Shown in pieces: positions 8,835 to 19,358 of a DNA stretch of 64,000 bases (its first letter is position 1; each line of letters opens with the position of its first letter). The DNA is from JABFSA01 sp963827515 (GTDB lineage: Bacteria; Acidobacteriota; Vicinamibacteria; Vicinamibacterales; UBA2999): assembly GCA_963827515.1 (NCBI GenBank), contig CAWHBF010000008.1, forward strand, positions 190,713-254,712, read 5' to 3'. A program made the translations under genes and the position numbers. Below the pieces are notes generated by a model. It was given only the letters and a program-made list of their open reading frames with translations, was not told the DNA's origin and ran no database searches.

Positions 8835-8963
8835 CAAGTCACTGAAGCACGTCGAGCGATTCCACCCGGGGTGCTCTTGCGTAGGGACGACAGGAAAATC
8901 AGATAAGTCCGGCAACTCGGCCGGCGACCCACTCGTGCACATTGCGAAGGAGGGAGACCAGTC

Positions 8964-11900
8964 ATGCCCGCTCTGCGCGTTGTTTGCATCTTCACCATGT
9001 TTCTGGTGCTTTCGAGTGGCACCCTCTGGGCCCAGGCAACGGCCGAACTCTCCGGTCGGGTCACCGATGAGAGTGGCGCGATTCTCCCGGGAGTCACCGT
9101 CACTGCCGCTCAGACTGACACAGGGTTCACGCGAACGGTCGTGACCGATGAGCGCCGGCAGTTGGGTGATGCCGAACCTGCCGACCGGTCCGTACCGGCT
9201 GGAAGTCTCGCTGCAGGGGTTCCGCACCTACGTCCAGACGGGCATCGTGCTGCAGGTCGACGCGAAGGCCCACCATCAACGCGGCGCTCGGCGTGGGCAA
9301 CATCGAGGAGACGGTGTCGGTTGAGGCCGCCTCACCGATCGTGGACGTTCGAAGCGCCGGCATCAGCAGCGGTGGTCGAACTGGAGCGAGGTCCTCCAGA
9401 TGCCCCTCGAGGGGCGCCAGGTCACCGGTCTCATCATCGGCGCGGGCGCGGCCGTGGAGACCGGACGCCCGAACAGCCGGAACTTCCAGGGCGGCGTGAA
9501 CATCTCGGTCGCCGGCGGCCTGCAGTTCGGCGTGGCCTACACGCTCGACGGCGCCGTTCACAACGATCCGCAGAACTCCGCCAGCCTGCCGCTGCCGTTT
9601 CCGGACGCGCTACAGGAATTCCGCGTGGCCACGAGCGGCCTTGCCGCGCAGAGCGGCATGCGGTCGGCGCGCCTCGGTGGACGCGGTGACGAAGTCGGGC
9701 ACGAACACCTTTCACGGCAACGCGTTCGAGTTCCTTCGTGACAAGAGTCTCAACGCCACGAGCCCCTTTGCGGCGATCGGCCCTGACGGCAAGCGGTTCG
9801 ACGATGGCCTGAGGCGAGACCAGTTTGGCGGCACGGTGGGGGGGCCGATCGTCCGCGACCGGATGTTCTTCTTCGCCGCGTATCAGGGCACCAGGACCCG
9901 TCAGACGCCCCCGGACCTCATCGCCTTCGTCCCCACGGCGGCAATGCTGGCAGGCGACTTCACGACGTACGCCTCTCCGGCGTGCCAGGGTGGTCGCCAG
10001 GTAACGCTCGGCGCAGGGTTCGTCGGCAATCGCATCGACCCCGCGCGGTTCAGTCCGGCCGCGGTCAAGATGGCAGGCTTTCTGCCGAAGACGACCGATC
10101 CCTGCGGCCAGATCACCTACAGCCAGCCCGACGATCGCGACGAGGGACAGTACGTCGGCCGCGTCGACTATCAACTGAGTGCCAATCATTCGCTCTTCGG
10201 CCGGTACATGGCGTCGCGCGACAAGAAACCGTCGGCGTACGGCACGACGGGCAACGTCCTGACGACGGTGAATCCGTCCATCGACAACCTGGCGCAGTCG
10301 CTCGACGCTCGGCGATACGACAGGTCTTCGGCAACAACATGGTCAATGCCCTCCGGTTTGCGTTCAACCGCACCGCCGTCAACCGGGATAACGACCCGTA
10401 CTTCGATCCGCCGTCTCTCGGCATCAAGGCCTCCACCTACGTGCCAGGCTCGATGATCGTGGTCGTGACCGGCGGGTTCAGCGTCGCGGCGGCTACGGCG
10501 ACCAGGGGGATCGCGGACAACAACTCCTTCCAGGTCAGCGACGACCTGACGCTGGTGCGCGGCAACCACCAGATCGCGCTGGGGGGGACCCTCGCTCATT
10601 TCCGGGTCTCGTTCAGGACGTGGGCGCGCGGCGGCGGACAGTGGAACTTCACCGGCCAGTTGTCGGGATTGGGGCTGGCGGACATGATGCTCGGCCGCGT
10701 CGCCACGGTCGATCAATCGGGGCTCTCCGGCGTGGATTACTACCAGTGGTACCAGGGGGTGTACGCCCAGGACACGTGGAGGGCCTCGAGCCGCGTCACG
10801 ATCAATGCGGGCCTCCGGTGGGAGCCGTTCTTCAGCCAGAACCTCACCCGGGGCGCCAATACGATCTTCGACCGCGACCTGTTCAGGCAGAACGTCACGA
10901 GCGGAGAGTTCTTCAATGCGCCGGCCGGCCTCATCTACCCAGGCGACCCAGGGTTTCCACGCCGGCACGTCGGGCTTGAACAAGAAGTGGACGAACTTCT
11001 CCCCGCGCGCGGGCGTGGCCTGGGACGTGCGCGGCGACGGCCGTACTCGCGGTCCGATCGTCGTACGCGCTCATGTACGACTATCCGGGTGGCGAGTACT
11101 TCAACAACCTCGCAGCGGCGCCGCCGTACGGCAACCGCACGCTGGTCAGCGATCCTGGCGGGCTTGTTCGACGACCCGTATCGGGATGTCGGCGGGAATC
11201 CGCATCCGATCGAAACGTGGCCCCAATACCATATACCCGGCGGGCGGGACGTTCTCCTCGATGGATCCCGACATCAATGCGCCGCGCGTGCAGTCGTGGA
11301 ATGTCAGCGTTGACAGCAGATCGGCGCGAACTGGGGAGCGTCGGTCAGCTATCTCGGCAGCTATTCGGACCGCCTGTGGGGGCTGGTCGCGCTCAATCCT
11401 GGCGTGTATCTGGGGCTCGGCGCCTGCACGATCCAGGGCGTGGCGTATCCCGTCTGCACGACGAACGGCAATCTGAACCAGCGGCGCGTCCTGTCGGTGT
11501 CGGGCGAGAACCCGGCGTCGGCGCGGCTCGATCAGCAATCTCGACAGCCATGCCGCCGTGGGCTCGCAGAACTATCGCGGCTTGAAGCTGTCGATGCAGC
11601 GCCGCTCGGTCAGCGGCGTGAGCATCAACGCCAACTACACCCTGTCGCGCTGCTTACGGCCTCGAGATGGTGCCAAACGCGCAGTTCGGGATCGGATACG
11701 TCGATCCCGCCGAACCCGAATTACGACCGCGGCCACTGCGAGGGGGACCGGACTCACCTGGCCAACGGCTCGGTCGGGTACTCTGACGCCGGCTGTCGAC
11801 AGACGCGTGTCTGGGCGCGCTCGCATCCAACTGGCGGCTGTCGGGCATCGTCAACGTGCGATCGGGGAGCCGGCTGTGGGTGATCAGCGGCCGGTTGACC

Positions 11901-12266
11901 GCGCGTTCAACGGCCAGGCCAATCAGCGGCCCGACCAGATTTCCGACGACGTCTACGGCGCCAAGACGCTGGAGAGCTACCTGAATCGCGCGGCCTTCGC
12001 ACAGCCGGCCAACGGGGACGTTCGGCACGCACGAGCGCAACAGCCTCACCGGGCCGGGATTCTGGAAGATCGACCTCGCAGTGTCGAGGCTCGTGCCGAT
12101 AGCGTCGACGCAGAACCTCGAGCTCCGCCTGGAGGTGTTCAACCTGCTCAACAACTTCAACTGGGGCAATCCCAATCTGAACTTCAGCGCGGGCACCTTC
12201 GGCCGAATCACGACGACGGCCGGCGACCCGCGCATCATTCAGCTTGGCATCAAGTATGGTTTCTAG
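8964..12266 (+). CDS. Oar-like TonB-dependent receptor 1 (many frameshifts)
   Basis: Outer-membrane receptor locus starting MPALRVVCIFTMFLVLSSG behind AAGGAGGGAGA. A signal peptide ends at LWAQ. It is followed by a carboxypeptidase-regulatory-like domain (LSGRVTDESGAILPGVTVTA), a plug (LPLEGRQVTGLIIGAGAAVE), the hallmark FPDALQEFRVATSGLAAQSG and SGTNTFHGNAFEFLRDKSLN, barrel strands, and a terminal FGRITTTAGDPRIIQLGIKY strand at 12266. The reading frame changes at least eight times, yet conserved blocks follow one another in the right order. The whole gene is therefore present, and indel errors or recent decay explain the breaks. Related to receptors 3 and 4. Substrate unknown; TonB-driven import of a polymer or peptide is typical of the fold. 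Confidence 0.8.
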
Positions 12267-12284
12267 ACGTCGGACCCTCTTGCG

Positions 12285-13490
12285 ATGAACAGCACGAGTA
12301 GACGACTCGGGTCTGCAGTCATCGTGCTGCTCCTCGTTGCCGCCGCCGATCTCTCGGCGCAGGATCTGGTGATCACCAACGCCAGAGTCATTGTCGGGAA
12401 TGGCGACGTGATCGACGCTGGTTCCGTTGTCGTACGCGGTGGGCGGATCGTCTCGGTCGCTCGAGGGCCTGCGGATGGCCAGCGTGCCCCGGCCATCGAT
12501 GCCAAGGGCATGACCGTCATGCCAGGGTTCATCGATGCCCACCGCCACATCATGACCGGAGACGACGACCGGTGGTTCAAGGAGCAGGCCGGCGTACGTA
12601 TGCAGGAATTTCTCGAGGCCGGCTACACGACGCTGATGTCGGGGGGCGGACCCGTGCCCGGGATCGTCCATCTCCAGCAGCGTGTCGACAAGGGCGACCT
12701 CAAGGGACCTCGCATCGTCACGTCCGGCCGTGCCGACACCAACCTCAAGACTGCCGATGAGGCCCGCGCCCAGGTGCGGATGCTAGCCAAGGCGGGGGTC
12801 GAGATCATCAAGGCTCGCATCGATGACGAAGCGGAGCCACGACAACTGGACATGCTTGCGGTCATCACGGACGAGGCGCGTAAGCATCAACTCGATGTGA
12901 TGGTGCATGCGGCGACCGTTCCGGCGATGCTCGGGGCGGTCAAAGCCGGCGCGACAAAGCTCGTGCACACGCCGCACGCGTCGTGGTTGAGCGAGTCGGA
13001 TGCCCGCATCGTTGCCAATGCGGGAATCGAGACGTTGTCCACCATCGGGTTCGGCGTCCCCGTGTTCGGGGTGTTCAACACGACAAACACACCCACGTTT
13101 CGCGACGGGAAGCCGTGGCCGCAGGGGATCGGTGACGATGGCGGTGGCGGCAGGGGACGCGAAGCCGGCGAGAAAGCCGTGAACGCTCGTACACTCTGGG
13201 ATGCGGGTGTGACTTACGGGTTCGGCACCGACACCGGATACCACCCGCAGGCAGGGCTCGCGCATGAACTACGGGCCCTCAACCTGATGTTTTCGATGCA
13301 GGACATCATCAAGCTCATGGGGCCCAACACCGCCGCCTTCATCGACAAGGGGAAGGACCTTGGGACGCTAGAGGCCGGCAAACTGGCCGACATGGTCATC
13401 CTTGCCGGTAATCCGCTCGACGGTTATTGGAACCTGTTGAACCCCAAGGTCGTGGTCAAAGGCGGCGTCATCGTCGTCGATAAGCGCTAG
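12285..13490 (+). CDS. Amidohydrolase family protein, exported
   Basis: Intact 401-residue TIM-barrel metal hydrolase with an N-terminal signal peptide (cleavage near LSAQ). LVITNARVIVGNGDVIDAG begins the small beta domain. Metal ligands are visible: H86 and H88 in GFIDAHRHIM, a candidate lysine in EIIKARIDD, His in DVMVHAAT and LVHTPHASW, and Asp in FGTDTGYHPQ. The C-terminal DLGTLEAGKLADMVILAGNP closes the beta domain. It resembles imidazolonepropionase/prolidase-type amidohydrolases, which cleave cyclic amides or dipeptides; the actual substrate is unknown. It begins 18 bases after receptor 1, so it probably acts on what that receptor imports. Confidence 0.88.
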   Translation: MNSTSRRLGSAVIVLLLVAAADLSAQDLVITNARVIVGNGDVIDAGSVVVRGGRIVSVARGPADGQRAPAIDAKGMTVMPGFIDAHRHIMTGDDDRWFKEQAGVRMQEFLEAGYTTLMSGGGPVPGIVHLQQRVDKGDLKGPRIVTSGRADTNLKTADEARAQVRMLAKAGVEIIKARIDDEAEPRQLDMLAVITDEARKHQLDVMVHAATVPAMLGAVKAGATKLVHTPHASWLSESDARIVANAGIETLSTIGFGVPVFGVFNTTNTPTFRDGKPWPQGIGDDGGGGRGREAGEKAVNARTLWDAGVTYGFGTDTGYHPQAGLAHELRALNLMFSMQDIIKLMGPNTAAFIDKGKDLGTLEAGKLADMVILAGNPLDGYWNLLNPKVVVKGGVIVVDKR

Positions 13491-13517
13491 AGGTTCCCGC
13501 ACTTGAACGAGGACGCT

Positions 13518-13916
13518 ATGAAGAAACTGCTCGCGCTGTTCCTCATGCTCGCTGGAATCGCGATGTTCGCGCCGCCGCTCTCCGCGCATCACGGGAGAGG
13601 ACAGTCGTTCGACATGAAGAACCGCGTCACGTTGAAGGGCACGGTGTCGCAGGTGAAGTGGCAGAACCCGCACGTGTTGATCTTCATCGATGTCAAAGAT
13701 GACAGCGGCAAGGTTGTCACCTGGGCTTTCGAGAACAGCAACGTGCATACGCTGGCCACCCAGGGCTACAACAGGAACACGTTGAAAGTCGGCCAGGAGG
13801 TCACAGCGATCGTCAATCCCGCCGCCAACGGCACCCCTGTGGGAATCGTGGTGAAGGTCATCCTCGCCGATGGCAAGGAGATCATGTCTCGCGAGCGGGG
13901 CAATCCGGTCGATTGA
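13518..13916 (+). CDS. DUF6152 family exported protein (copy 3)
   Basis: The start at 13518 follows GAGGA by four bases, giving MKKLLALFLMLAGIAMFAPP as the signal. The mature protein begins SAHHGRGQSFDMKN. DUF6152 pattern: VTLKGTVSQVKWQNPHVLIF, VVTWAFENSN, LKVGQEVTAIVNP. About 132 residues, 27 bases after the amidohydrolase and 8 bases before secreted protein C, so part of the same plus-strand group. Function unknown. Confidence 0.86.
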   Translation: MKKLLALFLMLAGIAMFAPPLSAHHGRGQSFDMKNRVTLKGTVSQVKWQNPHVLIFIDVKDDSGKVVTWAFENSNVHTLATQGYNRNTLKVGQEVTAIVNPAANGTPVGIVVKVILADGKEIMSRERGNPVD

Positions 13917-13924
13917 GGAATCCA

Positions 13925-14761
13925 ATGGTTAAGGGTGCGACAACCTCACTGCTGGCGCTGACCCTTCTCGTCGGGTGTGCATGGTCCGCCGTCGGGCAAG
14001 CCAAGTTCGATCCGCGGGACCTCTCCGGGGTCTGGACGATCAAGGGGCATCGCAGTATCAGCGCGGACGTGCCGCCGATGACACCCGAAGGCGAAGCCAG
14101 GTTGCAAGCGAACAAGCCGACCCGGGGACGTTTTCTGGGCGAACCGCTGAATGGCCAGCATCCCGGCTTCGTGAGAGCTGTTCCAGTACCTGCCGAGGGA
14201 AACGACCCCGTTCACAGATGTAATCCGAACGGTTTCCCGCGACTGCTGCTCGATCCGGAACCCGTTGAGTTCGTCCAGACCCAGGGGCGCTTGCTTCAGC
14301 TGTTTCAGTGGGAGCGCACCATCCGCGAACTCTGGATGGACGGACGAGCGGTGCCGGCCGGCGAAAACCTCGAGAACCTGGGGCCGGCGTGGTACGGCCA
14401 CACGGCGGGGGCATGGGAGGGAAACACCCTCGTCCTGAATACCGTCGGCCTCGACGACAGAGCGTGGATCGATATTTTCGGCTTTCCAAAGAGTTCGGAT
14501 GCGCGGATTGAAGAGCGCTACACGCGAACCGGCCCGGACACCATCGAGCTTCGCATGACGATGTACGACCCAAAGTTTTACAAGTCGCCCTGGGTATCCG
14601 ACGTGAAGACCTTCACGCGGGTGAAGCGCGAAGCGACGACCTTTTTCGGGTGGTACGGGTTGTTTTCAGGAATCACCGAAGGCGTGTGCGCGCCGATGAA
14701 CGAGGTGGATTCCTACAACGCCATCGTCCGCGATCCTGCCAGCAAGGGCGTCGGCAAGTAA
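13925..14761 (+). CDS. Secreted conserved protein, copy C
   Basis: ATG at 13925 behind GAGGA, chosen over an upstream TTG. It has a 278-residue reading frame. An N-terminal hydrophobic segment (LLALTLLVGCAWSAVG) may be a lipoprotein signal because a Cys follows LLVG. Motifs: DLSGVWTIKG, HRCNPNGFPRLLL (first Cys), RTIRELWMDGRAVP, TAGAWEGNTLVLNTVGLDDR (central motif with Asn for Asp), ARIEERYTR, and ITEGVCAPMNE (second Cys). More divergent than copies B and D but with the same order of blocks. Function unknown; it forms a pair with DUF6152 copy 3. Confidence 0.8.
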   Translation: MVKGATTSLLALTLLVGCAWSAVGQAKFDPRDLSGVWTIKGHRSISADVPPMTPEGEARLQANKPTRGRFLGEPLNGQHPGFVRAVPVPAEGNDPVHRCNPNGFPRLLLDPEPVEFVQTQGRLLQLFQWERTIRELWMDGRAVPAGENLENLGPAWYGHTAGAWEGNTLVLNTVGLDDRAWIDIFGFPKSSDARIEERYTRTGPDTIELRMTMYDPKFYKSPWVSDVKTFTRVKREATTFFGWYGLFSGITEGVCAPMNEVDSYNAIVRDPASKGVGK

Positions 14762-14780
14762 CCGTCACGATCATCTCGAT

Positions 14781-14843
14781 GTAGCGCGCAGGCTTCAGCC
14801 TGCGCGTTGAATTGACACGCGGGGGCTGAAGCCTCCGCGCTAC
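14781..14843. terminator. Inverted repeat between convergent genes
   Basis: GTAGCGCGCAGGCTTCAGCC (14781-14800) is matched by the reverse complement of 14824-14843 with a single mismatch. Each arm also contains its own small hairpin (AGGCTTCAGCCT, GGCTGAAGCC). It lies exactly between the ends of convergent genes at 14761 and 14858, so it may be a bidirectional terminator built from a repetitive element. Confidence 0.6.
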
Positions 14844-14857
14844 ACACCTCTGAAACG

Positions 14858-17800
14858 CTAGAAGTTGAACTCGCCGCCCATCTTGAGCATGCGTCCGCCC
14901 ATCACCTGCACGACGTTGCCCCATGCCGGGCCGTACCGCAAGGTCTGGTTGAGGACGGCGTTCTCGTTGAACGCGTTGTAAAGGTCCAGGTTCGCGTTGA
15001 ACCGTGTCTTGCCAACCGTGAATCGTTTGGACAGGCGAAGATCCACCTGCTGGAGTCGCGGCTCGAATACCGTGTTCGGCGGAACGAGATCGATCACGAC
15101 GTTGTTGCGACCCACCAGATTGCGGCCGAGCGACGGGCTGATCTCGGCGTTGGTCGCCAGGTACGTGGTGTTGATCGGCATGCCCGGGATGTTCTGGTAG
15201 ATCGCGCTCGTCTGAAGACTCCACGGCAGTGGGTACACGACCATGAACTTCAATTGCGTCGCCGCAGCCCACGGTCGGCTGACCCTGCAATAGCCCGGTG
15301 TCGTGCCTCCGATCGTCAGGCCGAAACCGGTCTCGGCGTCCTGGGGCTGATCCACCACCGCGCAGGCTTCTTCCACCGTGCGGCCCATGCTGACGCCACC
15401 CTGGAACATGCCACCCTGACCGAATCTGGTGTTGAGGCCGACATCGACGCCGTTGTAGACCTCGGATCGCTTCCCGTAGTGGGAGGCCAGCGTCGTCAGG
15501 TTGTTGACCTGACCGAACTTCTCCGGCTTGATGTCATAGAGACCGCAGATGGGCTGCCCGCTGATCTCCGACGGCAGCCGGCTGTCGGTTGGCGCCGTGA
15601 TGCAGAAGTGGTCGTAGTCGGCCGGCGTGACGGCGAGGTTGTCGGTGACCTGGAAATTACCGTACCACGTGCGGTAGTAGCCCACATTGAGCGCCATGTT
15701 CGGCCGCAGCTCGTGCTGAAGCGCAACTGACGCCTGCCAGTTGTATCCCTCCTTGTTGAATCCGGTCCGAGCATCGGGCGCCACACCGCCGCTCGGCGGC
15801 TTGACCTCACCGAACGTGAGATCGGAGAAGGGGCCGCACTCGCCGTTGGCAGCCGACGTCGCAAGCGAGCAATCAGGCACGAAGTCCCGGTCGGCGTCGT
15901 TCCACGTGCGGGTCACGCTCTGCGCCGTGGTCAGCAGGGGATTGCCGACAGGACCGACATTGCGGGGAGTGAACCTGCCGAGCGACGCCTTGATCGCCGT
16001 CCGGCCGGTGCCGTAGACATCGTACGCCGCGCCGACCCGTGGGCTCAGATTGCTGAAGTTGGGAGAATCCTTGACCGGATCGGTATGACGGGCGGGAACG
16101 AAATAACCCGCCGGCAGATCCTGCTCGGGGATCGATCCGTTGAAGTTGTTGAAACGCACGCCGAGGTTCAGCGTCAGCTTCCGGACGGTCCACTGATCCT
16201 GGGCAAACGCCGAGATGTCGGTCGAGTCCTCCCATAACCCGAACGGAACCGCCCACAACGTGATCGACTGCGGCACCATGTTGCGGACCGTGTATCCTCT
16301 GGCGCCGTTGATCTGATTCAGATCGGTGTACCGATTCGGCAGCCGGCCGAGGAGGTACTGGCTTCGCTCGAAGCCCGCCTTCAGGCTGTGCGCCCCCGTG
16401 ATATAGGCGGTCGTGAAACGCTGGAAGTAGAACTCGCGCTTCAGCGTCGTGTAGTTGCCGCCTGCCGTGTTGATCGACACAGCACGAGACCCCCACCGAT
16501 AATTGTTATTCAGCTCCGTGACCTGGATGACATTCGACGCGACCCCAGGTTCCCGCTTCGTCGTGTTGTGAAACGCCTGCATCGACACCGAACCCTCGAA
16601 TAGCAGACGGCTGGTCGCCGGATACGTCCAGCTGACGCTCGGGAACGTGTTGGGGTTGTAGTGGTGCTCCCCCGTCGCTTCAGGCGCGGCCAGGACTCCG
16701 CCCTGCGGGGCCAGCAGGAACATGAAACAGCTGCAATTGTCGTTGACGGTCGCCGCCGCGACGAACTTGTGTTTCGACGTCGCCTGCCACGTCAGGCGCA
16801 TGCTGTGATCCTTGTACCAGTCGTCCGTGTACGCCGGCCGGTCCAAGTCGGCCTCGTACGCGAAGACGTCCCACATCGGGTCCGTGCTGATGTCCACGCC
16901 CTGGAGCTTGTTGTAGTAGTTCCCCTGCTGATACTGGCCGACGCTCGACTGCCGGTGGGCGTAAAAGAACCACAACTTGTCACGCTTGATCGGTCCGCCC
17001 AGGCCTCCACCGGTGTCGATCAATCTCTTCAAGCCAGGCGCCGCGGTCAGATTCCTGGCGCGCAGGTCATCGGTGATGTTCTCGGCCTGGAGGTTCGGAT
17101 GTGAGAACGCGCCACTGACGTTGCCCGAAAAAGTGTTGCCACCGTCCCTCGGCACGACCTTGACCTGGACACCGCCGGTCTGGGCTTCAGCCGACATGCC
17201 ACTCGTCTCGATGCTGACCTCCTGGAACGTCTGGTTGTTCAAGCTGAAGACGCCCCCGGTTTGAACCTTGGTATTGACACCGTCCTGCACGTAGGAAATG
17301 TCGGCCGCCCGCTGGCCGTGAACGCCGAACTGCCCGCGCTCGCCCGCGACGCCACCCACGTCGTGAAGCGTCGAGGTCTCCAGCGTGGCCCCCGCGATGA
17401 GCGTGGCGTACTGACCCATGCGTCCCGTGGTCGGGATCGCCGTGAGCGTGTCCCGATCGACGGTGACCTGGGAGCGGATATTGCGGATGTCCACCACCGG
17501 CGCCTCGCCGGTGATCGTGATCGTCTCTTCGACCCCCCCGAGGGCCATGTCGGCATTCACCGTTGCTGTGAACCCGGCGGTCAGTTCCACACCTTCCCGC
17601 CTGAGCGTACTGAAGCCTGGGAGCGTGAAGACCACGGTGTAGCTGCCGGGCCGCAGGTCGACGAAGTTATAGAGGCCCCCGCCGTCGGTCACGACGGTGC
17701 GAGTGCCTTCGATAAGGGCGGGGCTGGAAGCCTCCACGGTGACACCTGGGAGCGCTCCGCCCGAGACATCGCGCACCGCGCCCGCGATGCCGGACTGCTG

Positions 17801-17878
17801 CGCCCACGCCTGAGCCGGAAGAAGCAGCAGGCACAAGGCGATGGCGAAACCGACGACACTGTGCCTTTGCGCGTTCAT
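14858..17878 (-). CDS. Oar-like TonB-dependent receptor 2 (intact)
   Basis: Full-length receptor of 1006 residues. The start ATG at 17878 is preceded by AGGAGGGG. A signal peptide ends at AWAQ. The carboxypeptidase-regulatory domain (GAVRDVSGGALPGVTVEASS, GLYNFVDLRPGSYTVVFTLP) spans about residues 28-115. The plug contains ITITGEAPVVDIRNIRSQVT, VQDGVNTKVQTGG and VQVKVVPRDGGNTFSGNVSG. The barrel ends with the GGRMLKMGGEFNF strand. It differs from receptors 1, 3 and 4: it has the TVDRD.LTAIPT plug variant and a different C-terminus, so it is probably of separate origin. It is divergent from the DUF6152 gene at 18063, which shares its promoter region. Substrate unknown. Confidence 0.9.
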   Translation of the reverse strand: MNAQRHSVVGFAIALCLLLLPAQAWAQQSGIAGAVRDVSGGALPGVTVEASSPALIEGTRTVVTDGGGLYNFVDLRPGSYTVVFTLPGFSTLRREGVELTAGFTATVNADMALGGVEETITITGEAPVVDIRNIRSQVTVDRDTLTAIPTTGRMGQYATLIAGATLETSTLHDVGGVAGERGQFGVHGQRAADISYVQDGVNTKVQTGGVFSLNNQTFQEVSIETSGMSAEAQTGGVQVKVVPRDGGNTFSGNVSGAFSHPNLQAENITDDLRARNLTAAPGLKRLIDTGGGLGGPIKRDKLWFFYAHRQSSVGQYQQGNYYNKLQGVDISTDPMWDVFAYEADLDRPAYTDDWYKDHSMRLTWQATSKHKFVAAATVNDNCSCFMFLLAPQGGVLAAPEATGEHHYNPNTFPSVSWTYPATSRLLFEGSVSMQAFHNTTKREPGVASNVIQVTELNNNYRWGSRAVSINTAGGNYTTLKREFYFQRFTTAYITGAHSLKAGFERSQYLLGRLPNRYTDLNQINGARGYTVRNMVPQSITLWAVPFGLWEDSTDISAFAQDQWTVRKLTLNLGVRFNNFNGSIPEQDLPAGYFVPARHTDPVKDSPNFSNLSPRVGAAYDVYGTGRTAIKASLGRFTPRNVGPVGNPLLTTAQSVTRTWNDADRDFVPDCSLATSAANGECGPFSDLTFGEVKPPSGGVAPDARTGFNKEGYNWQASVALQHELRPNMALNVGYYRTWYGNFQVTDNLAVTPADYDHFCITAPTDSRLPSEISGQPICGLYDIKPEKFGQVNNLTTLASHYGKRSEVYNGVDVGLNTRFGQGGMFQGGVSMGRTVEEACAVVDQPQDAETGFGLTIGGTTPGYCRVSRPWAAATQLKFMVVYPLPWSLQTSAIYQNIPGMPINTTYLATNAEISPSLGRNLVGRNNVVIDLVPPNTVFEPRLQQVDLRLSKRFTVGKTRFNANLDLYNAFNENAVLNQTLRYGPAWGNVVQVMGGRMLKMGGEFNF

Positions 17879-17929
17879 CAATTACCCCTCCTAGCCTGCA
17901 AAGCCATCTCGGCCGGACAGGTCGGTCGG

Positions 17930-17958
17930 AGACTATGTTGGGCCTCGCGAATTGTCAA
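17930..17958 (-). promoter_or_regulatory. Candidate promoter for receptor 2
   Basis: On the minus strand TTGACA (17958-17953) is followed by a 17-base spacer and TAGTCT (17935-17930). A second TTGACA lies eight bases upstream. The -10 match is weak (three of six). The ribosome site AGGAGGGG and start codon follow about 50 bases later. Confidence 0.35.
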
Positions 17959-17976
17959 CGTGTCAAGCCCCCACGG

Positions 17977-18005
17977 TTGTAAGTCCGATCGCATCGCTGT
18001 ATATA
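17977..18005 (+). promoter_or_regulatory. Sigma70-like promoter
   Basis: TTGTAA (17977-17982), a 17-base spacer, and TATATA (18000-18005) point toward the DUF6152 gene at 18063, leaving a leader of about 50 bases. This is the best -10 box found in the window. Confidence 0.55.
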
Positions 18006-18062
18006 TAGGGCGGCCGTGAGGGCTGGCGACGGAAACGGCTCGTTCCTAGAGGAAGGCGCATC

Positions 18063-18497
18063 ATGACCCGCGAAGGACTTCAGATTCCGAAACAGACATG
18101 GACGGTTGGACAGGCCCTGGTCGTGGCGGGCGTCACACTGCTCATGTCGGTGGCGCCAGTGCTCGCGCATCATTCCTTCGCCACCCAGTACGACATCAAC
18201 AAACCGGTCGAGATGAAGGGCGCGATCACCAAGGTCGAGTGGACGAATCCACACGCGCGTTTCTACATCGATGTCCGAGACGAGAAGGGCGAGGTCACGA
18301 ACTGGAATTTCGAGATGGCCAGCCCGAACGTCCTCGTCCGCAACGGTTGGAAGCCGAACACCCTCAAGATTGGCGATCAGGTGACGGTCGGAGGCTACCT
18401 GGCCAGGACTGCGCCGCGCATGGCGATTGCCGGCGCTATCACCGATGCGAATGGCCGCCCGCTCTTTGCGTCCACGCAGGCTGACCTGGGTAAGTAA
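18063..18497 (+). CDS. DUF6152 family exported protein (copy 4)
   Basis: A 144-residue protein with a hydrophobic signal (ALVVAGVTLLMSVAPV) and mature start LAHHSFATQYDINKP. Signature blocks: MKGAITKVEWTNPHARFYID, VTNWNFEMASPNVLVRNGW, LKIGDQVTVGGYLAR. It is nearly superimposable on copy 2. Behind a good promoter and 22 bases ahead of secreted protein D, it opens a three-gene plus-strand operon (DUF6152, copy D, NHL propeller). Function unknown. Confidence 0.88.
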   Translation: MTREGLQIPKQTWTVGQALVVAGVTLLMSVAPVLAHHSFATQYDINKPVEMKGAITKVEWTNPHARFYIDVRDEKGEVTNWNFEMASPNVLVRNGWKPNTLKIGDQVTVGGYLARTAPRMAIAGAITDANGRPLFASTQADLGK

Positions 18498-18519
18498 CGC
18501 CGTAGGAAGGAGACTGGCC

Positions 18520-19332
18520 GTGCGAATCGGTTCTGTCACGCTCGGGATCGCCTCTGTCGTACTCGTCGTCGCCGCGCTCGAAGCGCAGATCTCCATTCCG
18601 ACGACCCTCCCTCCGGCGACGCGGGCCGGCGGCAATATCACCACCAAGCCGCCCGTAGGCCCGCTTCCCCGTCACGCCAACGGACGACCCGATTTGACGG
18701 GCCTGTGGCTCCGCCGCGGAGGGACCGGCAACATCTCGCAAGGCTTGCCGAAGGGCGAGACCATGCCGCTGCTGCCCGAGACGCTGAAGCGCATGCAGGC
18801 GCTTCAGGCGAAAGAGGATCCGCAGACCAACTGCCTGCCGCTGGCGACGCCGCGGGGGAACCCGTATCCGTTTCGTCTCGTGGAAACCCCGGCGCATCTC
18901 TTCATCATCAACGAATCGATGCACGGCTTTCGGCAGGTCTTCATGGATGGCCGGAAGCATCCACCCGCCGACGAGCTGATCCCGTCGTGGCATGGACATT
19001 CGATCGGGTGGTGGGAAAAGGACACGCTGGTGATCGACACCGTCGGGTTCAACGACCTGACGTGGTTCGACAATTACGGCCACCTTCACAGCGACAAGCT
19101 GCACGTGATCGAACGCTTCACACGCAAGGATCTGGGCAACCTCGATATGGAGTTCACCATCGATGATCCGGGCGCGTACTCCCGCACGTTCAAGTTGAAC
19201 TTCACGGCGCAGCTGATGCAAGACCAGGAACTGATGGAGTACATGTGCGAGGAGAACAACCAGGACGCCGACCACATCGAGGGTCTGGCGGCGCCGGGCC
19301 TCGAGGCACTCAAAGCAAAACCCGGCAACTGA
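18520..19332 (+). CDS. Secreted conserved protein, copy D
   Basis: The GTG start at 18520, behind AGGAAGGAGA, was preferred to an in-frame extension that overlaps DUF6152 copy 4. 270 residues with a signal peptide (IASVVLVVAALEAQ). Motifs: PDLTGLWLRRG, TNCLPLATPRGN (first Cys), HGFRQVFMDGRKHP, SIGWWEKDTLVIDTVGFNDL (Lys replaces Gly in the central motif), LHVIERFTRKD, EFTIDDPGAYSRTF, YMCEENNQDAD (second Cys). Closest to copy B. It is sandwiched between DUF6152 copy 4 and the NHL propeller. No catalytic motif recognised. Confidence 0.85.
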   Translation: MRIGSVTLGIASVVLVVAALEAQISIPTTLPPATRAGGNITTKPPVGPLPRHANGRPDLTGLWLRRGGTGNISQGLPKGETMPLLPETLKRMQALQAKEDPQTNCLPLATPRGNPYPFRLVETPAHLFIINESMHGFRQVFMDGRKHPPADELIPSWHGHSIGWWEKDTLVIDTVGFNDLTWFDNYGHLHSDKLHVIERFTRKDLGNLDMEFTIDDPGAYSRTFKLNFTAQLMQDQELMEYMCEENNQDADHIEGLAAPGLEALKAKPGN

Positions 19333-19358
19333 CACCCCCTCCCACACCCGGAGGCCAC

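Noticed and set aside
8181..9227. A 348-codon minus-strand frame opposite secreted protein B
   Set aside because: No recognisable motif, and plus-strand gene B is strongly supported by paralogues.
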